The notes beneath the pieces are model-generated. The model was not told where the DNA came from. It ran no database searches and saw only the letters and a list, made by a program, of their open reading frames with translations. Made by a program: the position numbers and the translations under genes. Of a stretch of 64,000 nucleotides of DNA, positions 60,626-64,000 are shown piece after piece. This DNA is from DAOPXV01 sp035352535 (GTDB lineage: Bacteria > Muiribacteriota > UBA9980), in the NCBI GenBank assembly GCA_964545075.1, contig CAZJFS010000004.1, positions 1 to 64,000 of the forward strand, given 5' to 3'. Every line of letters begins with the position of its first letter. The stretch's first letter is position 1.

Positions 60626-62800
60626 TTATTTAGCATATTTTTTAACTACTGCTACGACTTCCGGGAAATCGATTCCGAGGTCCTTAAGCAGTTCGAGTTT
60701 TGGAATGCCGTTTTCCGTCCATCCGCGGCGTTTATAAACCGCGTCCACCAGCATCTGGTATTGCTTTTCGCGGAACTCACGCGTTATTTTAACTTTTTCG
60801 GTCGTGGATTTTCCGGCCGGGTCCACTCCGATCTTTTCCTTGAGCTGCTTGTCGTAGCGATCTACTCGCGATTCGTATTCTTCGTTCGTTACGGGGCCTA
60901 CGGAGCGGTATGGCGGTATATCGTGCTGGCGGGTTCCGAACCCCAGGCGCAGGTTGAATACGCGCTGAAAATTATAGACGCGTTCGGATGCCCTTATAAG
61001 ACTGTCTTTATCGATGTTTTTACCGGTCACGCCATTAAAGAGATTGACGTAGTTTTGCACGTGCTCGGGAACTTTAGCGGGTTCGGAAGTTTTCGGATTA
61101 TCTTCGGGTTCTACGTCGTTCCATGGGAGTTTGCAAAGGCCGTTCAGTCCGAACCACGTCCTGAAAAGCGGGAAATAGTGGAGAGCTTCAGCCTTGTTTT
61201 CAAAGGTTGGGATATGATTGTTGACCATATCCATGAATATGAGCCATGCTTCGTCGTGCTGAGGCCCTTTGTTCGTAAGAGCGTAGCCGCCCTGCTGGGC
61301 GAGAGATTCCTTTGAGACGTATTGCGAATATTCAAGGCCCTTGCATTCCATGCCGATGTCTTGCATGAATTTCATTTCGGCGCCGTAGTTTTTCGCGAAG
61401 TATTCCTTCATTTTGCGCACGCCCATGCCGGCTATCTTTCCGAAACCTTCGCCGCGCCCCATCTGATGGATCAATTCGAGCGCCGCTTCATGGTTTCCAA
61501 AGTTGAGCTTGAGCCCGCCGGTTATTTTATCGTCTATGATCTTGTTTTCGTAACATTCCATGACGAATGCCGTAAGAGTGCCGAAGGAGATGGTATCGAT
61601 GCCGTAGGTGTCGCAGTAGAAGTTGAGCTCTAAAACGGCGTCGGGATCGAATATTCCGCAGCAGGAGCCCACGCCCGCAACCGTTTCGTATTCGGGACCG
61701 TCTATAGTGACGAGCTGGCCTTTGTAGGGGCCTGTTTTAAGCTTGAATCTGTCGACCGCTTTCGCGCATCCCATGGTGCATCCAAACCAGCAGCCGTCAA
61801 CGGACCCCTGGGTGAATTTTCTGTCCCATATCCATGACGCCATATTTTTGACTTCGGGTTTATTCAAACCGCCGAATTTAAAATTATGGGTAGGAAGAAG
61901 GTCGTAATCGCCCATGATCTCGACGAGATGAGCGGTGCCCTGCCTTCTCATTTTACACTGTTTGTCGTCGTTTTTGTTTATCTCTTTGTGAAGTTTTATT
62001 CCCGTTTTGTTTAAAAGTTCCTGGTTGGCGGGATGATTGGCGTTTCCGGTGAGCTTCGAGAATTTCACGACGAGGGCTTTTATCTTTTTATCTCTTAAGA
62101 CGGTTCCGATGCCTCCGCGGCCGGCCTGTTTTAGCCTTATGCTCTTTCTTCTGAGATCGTAGAAGGAGAAGTTGAGACAGCCGATAAGCGTCTCTTCGGC
62201 GGCGCGGCCCGATGCGACGGTAGCCACGTGAAGCTTGTCGGCTTCGTCAGCGGCATACATTTCCGTCAGCTCTTCGCAGAGAAGGTGGCTGTTTACGCTT
62301 TCGAGCGGAGCTTCTTCGATCGAAACTTTTCCGTTGTCTCCGTCGATGACGATAATTACGTCTTTAGTTGCCTTGCCCTGAATCTCGATGGCGTCGAAAC
62401 CGGAAAATTTCATATAAGGCCCGAAATATCCGCCGACGTTGCTGTCTATGACTGAATTCGTCGTGGGAGAAATGCTTACGACCAGGGACTTTCCGGCGCC
62501 CGGATATTGCGTGATTCCGGCGATGGGACCGGGAGATATTATGATCTCGTTTTCGGGGTCGTTCCATTTCGTGGTGTCTTTTACCGCGTTCCATAGGTAC
62601 CACAGGCCGAATCCGCGTCCACCGACGAAAATATCCTTCATCTGGGTCGTGACCTGCTTCGCTTTTATTTCATTATCGGAAAGGTTCACGTAAAGCGTTT
62701 CGCCGCTATAGCCTTTTTCTACCGGTTTTGGCGTGTAATCAAAAGATTTTAAAATTTTGTGAGCGGCTTTCATTTCTTGTATGGTGTGTTTATTTTCCAC
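60626..62800 (-). CDS. aor: Tungsten-type aldehyde ferredoxin oxidoreductase
   Basis: 724 residues, longer than the roughly 600-residue archaeal AOR. GGRGFGLWYLWNAV near the N-terminus is the family motif. GRGGIGTVLRDKKIKALVV contacts the pterin region. Cluster ligands are C337WFGC341TMGC345 and a distal C556 (GLNGLCKLP). The spacing CX3CX3C differs from CX2CX3C in Pyrococcus AOR. The enzyme oxidises aldehydes, or reduces acids, with ferredoxin through a bis-pterin W (or Mo) site. The GTG start at 62800 follows GGAGG. The polyferredoxin gene 60 nt upstream likely encodes its electron partner. Confidence 0.9.
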   Translation of the reverse strand: MENKHTIQEMKAAHKILKSFDYTPKPVEKGYSGETLYVNLSDNEIKAKQVTTQMKDIFVGGRGFGLWYLWNAVKDTTKWNDPENEIIISPGPIAGITQYPGAGKSLVVSISPTTNSVIDSNVGGYFGPYMKFSGFDAIEIQGKATKDVIIVIDGDNGKVSIEEAPLESVNSHLLCEELTEMYAADEADKLHVATVASGRAAEETLIGCLNFSFYDLRRKSIRLKQAGRGGIGTVLRDKKIKALVVKFSKLTGNANHPANQELLNKTGIKLHKEINKNDDKQCKMRRQGTAHLVEIMGDYDLLPTHNFKFGGLNKPEVKNMASWIWDRKFTQGSVDGCWFGCTMGCAKAVDRFKLKTGPYKGQLVTIDGPEYETVAGVGSCCGIFDPDAVLELNFYCDTYGIDTISFGTLTAFVMECYENKIIDDKITGGLKLNFGNHEAALELIHQMGRGEGFGKIAGMGVRKMKEYFAKNYGAEMKFMQDIGMECKGLEYSQYVSKESLAQQGGYALTNKGPQHDEAWLIFMDMVNNHIPTFENKAEALHYFPLFRTWFGLNGLCKLPWNDVEPEDNPKTSEPAKVPEHVQNYVNLFNGVTGKNIDKDSLIRASERVYNFQRVFNLRLGFGTRQHDIPPYRSVGPVTNEEYESRVDRYDKQLKEKIGVDPAGKSTTEKVKITREFREKQYQMLVDAVYKRRGWTENGIPKLELLKDLGIDFPEVVAVVKKYAK

Positions 62801-62860
62801 TTTTTTCTGCCTCCGTTTAAATAATTTTATAGGCTTTTATAATATCAGATGTTAACATCG

Positions 62861-63271
62861 TTACTGATTTATGACGCTGACGTCGTTCTTGACCATAAAT
62901 ATAGCGCCCGTCGGACATTTTTTTACGCACTGGCCGCAGGAAATGCATTTGAACGGAAGTGTTTCGTCTTTATATTGGAACATAGCTTCTTCCGGGCAGA
63001 AACCTATGCAGGAGAGGCAGCCTATGCATTTATTCTTGTCGATGTTAACGATGCCGTTTTTAAGTCTTGTGATAGCCTGCGTCGGGCAGACGGTAATGCA
63101 GACGCCGCATTGGGTGCAGGTGATGATTTTATTCGAAGGATCATCTTTTATTACGCGAAGTTTAGCGCGCTCGAGCTCTTCGGTCTTGAAATAAATTTTG
63201 GCGCATGTTTTTTCACATTCATGACAGCCGCTGCAGAGTTCATTTTTTTTGCCAATTGCCGATACCTTCAT
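62861..63271 (-). CDS. Polyferredoxin with four 4Fe-4S motifs
   Basis: 136 residues with 16 cluster cysteines arranged as four CX2CX2CX3C motifs: CSGCHECEKTC, CTQCGVCITVCP, CIGCLSCIGFCP and CISCGQCVKKCP. The first is followed by Ala rather than Pro. No signal peptide, so cytosolic. It is first in the operon with aor and is the presumed electron acceptor or donor for that enzyme. Similar four-cluster subunits accompany AOR in several anaerobes. Strong ribosome site AAGGAG and a consensus promoter upstream. Confidence 0.9.
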   Translation of the reverse strand: MKVSAIGKKNELCSGCHECEKTCAKIYFKTEELERAKLRVIKDDPSNKIITCTQCGVCITVCPTQAITRLKNGIVNIDKNKCIGCLSCIGFCPEEAMFQYKDETLPFKCISCGQCVKKCPTGAIFMVKNDVSVINQ

Positions 63272-63350
63272 ACGTGTCTCCTTCTAACTTGTTTTATATG
63301 TTTATTTTTGGGTGTTACCAGGGTGTTGTCTGCTCTCTATAGTAAAAATG

Positions 63351-63379
63351 ATTATATACAAAATTAATTCAAGTGTCAA
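63351..63379 (-). promoter_or_regulatory. Consensus promoter of the aor operon
   Basis: Minus strand: TTGACA (63379-63374), 17 nt, TATAAT (63356-63351); both hexamers perfect. The leader to the ferredoxin ATG is about 75 nt. Confidence 0.85.
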
Positions 63380-63476
63380 GGATAAATAATCAGCAAGTAT
63401 AACCACAGGTTTTAACTATTCACGAAGATTATATGTAAACGACCGCCATACCGTTTAAAAAAAAGTAAAATATATC

Positions 63477-63505
63477 TTGATTTTTTTGACTTATTCGTGT
63501 ATAAT
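63477..63505 (+). promoter_or_regulatory. Promoter of rplM with long leader
   Basis: TTGATT (63477-63482), 17 nt, TATAAT (63500-63505). The leader to the ATG is about 105 nt and AT-rich. It may hold a ribosomal-protein control element, but I see no clear structure. No other gene lies in 63272-63617. Confidence 0.7.
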
Positions 63506-63617
63506 TTGCTCACTTGTAGTCTAAATCGTATTTTTACTGATTTCTGACAATGACATGAAATTTTATTTTTTTTATAAAATAAACTAACGTGTGTTTACCA
63601 CATAAGGAGGATTTAAA

Positions 63618-64000
63618 ATGGCTACGCATGCAACAAAAGCTAGCGAAATTAAAAAAGAATGGGTACTGGTTGACGCCAAAGACATGATCTTGGGCCGCGT
63701 CGCTTCACAGGTTGCGCAAATATTAAGAGGAAAGCACAAACCAAGTTTCGTGCCTTATCTCGATATGGGCGACAATGTAATAATCATCAATGCGGAAAAG
63801 ATCACTGTTTCCGGCAAAAAGCCTATCGACAAGATATACTACAGGCACTCCAGTTATCCTCAGGGCTTCAAGTCCGAAAATTTCGTTGAACTTCAGAGAC
63901 GTCATCCGGAAGAACTCTTAAGAAGGGCTATATGGGGAATGCTCCCTAAAGGACCTCTCGGCCGCGATCTTATGAGAAACGTCAGGATCTTCAAAGGCGA
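63618..64000 (+). CDS. rplM: Ribosomal protein L13, C-terminus cut by window edge
   Basis: 127 complete codons to the window edge. The L13 signatures are present: WVLVDAKDMILGRVASQVA, LRGKHKPSFVPYLDMGD, VSGKKPIDKIYYRHSSYP, EELLRRAIWGMLPKGPLGR. Ribosome site AAGGAGG lies before the ATG. L13 binds 23S rRNA early in 50S assembly. The N-terminus is about eight residues longer than the E. coli protein. rpsI is expected just outside the window. Confidence 0.97.
   Translation, partial: MATHATKASEIKKEWVLVDAKDMILGRVASQVAQILRGKHKPSFVPYLDMGDNVIIINAEKITVSGKKPIDKIYYRHSSYPQGFKSENFVELQRRHPEELLRRAIWGMLPKGPLGRDLMRNVRIFKG

Noticed and set aside
60530..61315. 261-codon open frame on the plus strand opposite aor and thiF
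   Set aside because: It is antisense to two well-supported genes, has no ribosome site and its product is rich in Phe, Arg and Tyr without any domain.
62849..63367. 172-codon open frame opposite the polyferredoxin gene
   Set aside because: Antisense to a gene with sixteen cluster cysteines in frame; no ribosome site or domain.
1..64000. tRNA, rRNA, transposase, integrase or attachment sites
   Set aside because: None could be recognised on either strand; the window does not look like a mobile element.

Overview
The window is about 64 kb of a moderately AT-rich bacterial chromosome. It is read with standard bacterial signals: strong Shine-Dalgarno sites, sigma-70-type promoters with a very regular 17-nt spacer, and intrinsic terminators. 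The genes point to an anaerobic or facultatively anaerobic, free-living bacterium with a periplasm and a large signalling repertoire. Relevant genes are a tungsten-type aldehyde ferredoxin oxidoreductase with a polyferredoxin, a CoA-disulfide-reductase/rhodanese/TusA/DsrE fusion, a siroheme-reductase-like protein, five multidomain kinases and a complete chemotaxis set. No taxonomic marker is complete (only a partial L13), so I do not name a phylum; a deep-branching candidate lineage is plausible but unproven.

Layout. 1-4.6 kb: housekeeping genes (partial lipA, hpt, an MBL-fold hydrolase, a class A penicillin-binding protein). 4.6-15.8 kb: mostly exported proteins of unknown function (a Cys/Lys-rich protein, a GX3-repeat/TPR protein broken by a 100-N assembly gap, a DUF4105/Lnb-like protein, a coiled-coil protein, a DUF4214-like Ala/Thr-rich protein), plus a HAD phosphatase, a HEPN-like protein and a class III aminotransferase. 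15.9-20.1 kb: a tight operon of an orphan periplasmic binding protein, a hybrid histidine kinase and an archaemetzincin. 20.2-23.6 kb: a two-gene operon of a sulfite/nitrite-reductase-like protein and a CheA-like kinase. 23.7-30.4 kb: a plant-type alpha-amylase, a PAS/GAF hybrid kinase and the four-domain sulfur-transfer fusion. 30.7-41.5 kb: a Tat-exported aldo/keto reductase with an AGE-like protein, a secreted SH3b-NlpC/P60-like hydrolase, two TPR/HEAT proteins and an FN3/beta-propeller lipoprotein.

41.8-59.6 kb: a long minus-strand signalling block. In transcription order it holds a REC-GAF-PAS-HK-REC-Hpt hybrid kinase, a REC-PAS-PAS kinase, an NtrC-type sigma-54 activator, a response regulator, CheA, CheW, a chemoreceptor, a PAS-pseudokinase-REC protein, CheR, CheB, CheD, CheY and CheX. 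Between the NtrC-type gene and the response regulator lie two copies of TGNNCCAATCGGNNCA exactly 31 bp apart, upstream of a good sigma-54 -24/-12 element. This suggests that the local activator switches the chemotaxis genes on. 59.7-63.3 kb: the aldehyde oxidoreductase operon (polyferredoxin, AOR, ThiF-like, ThiS-like). The window ends inside rplM.

The strongest candidates for undescribed systems are the siroheme-reductase-like/CheA-like pair, the binding-protein/hybrid-kinase/archaemetzincin operon, the secreted GX3-repeat protein, and the sigma-54-controlled chemotaxis block with its built-in pseudokinase. All functional statements rest on motif recognition by eye; no database search was run.
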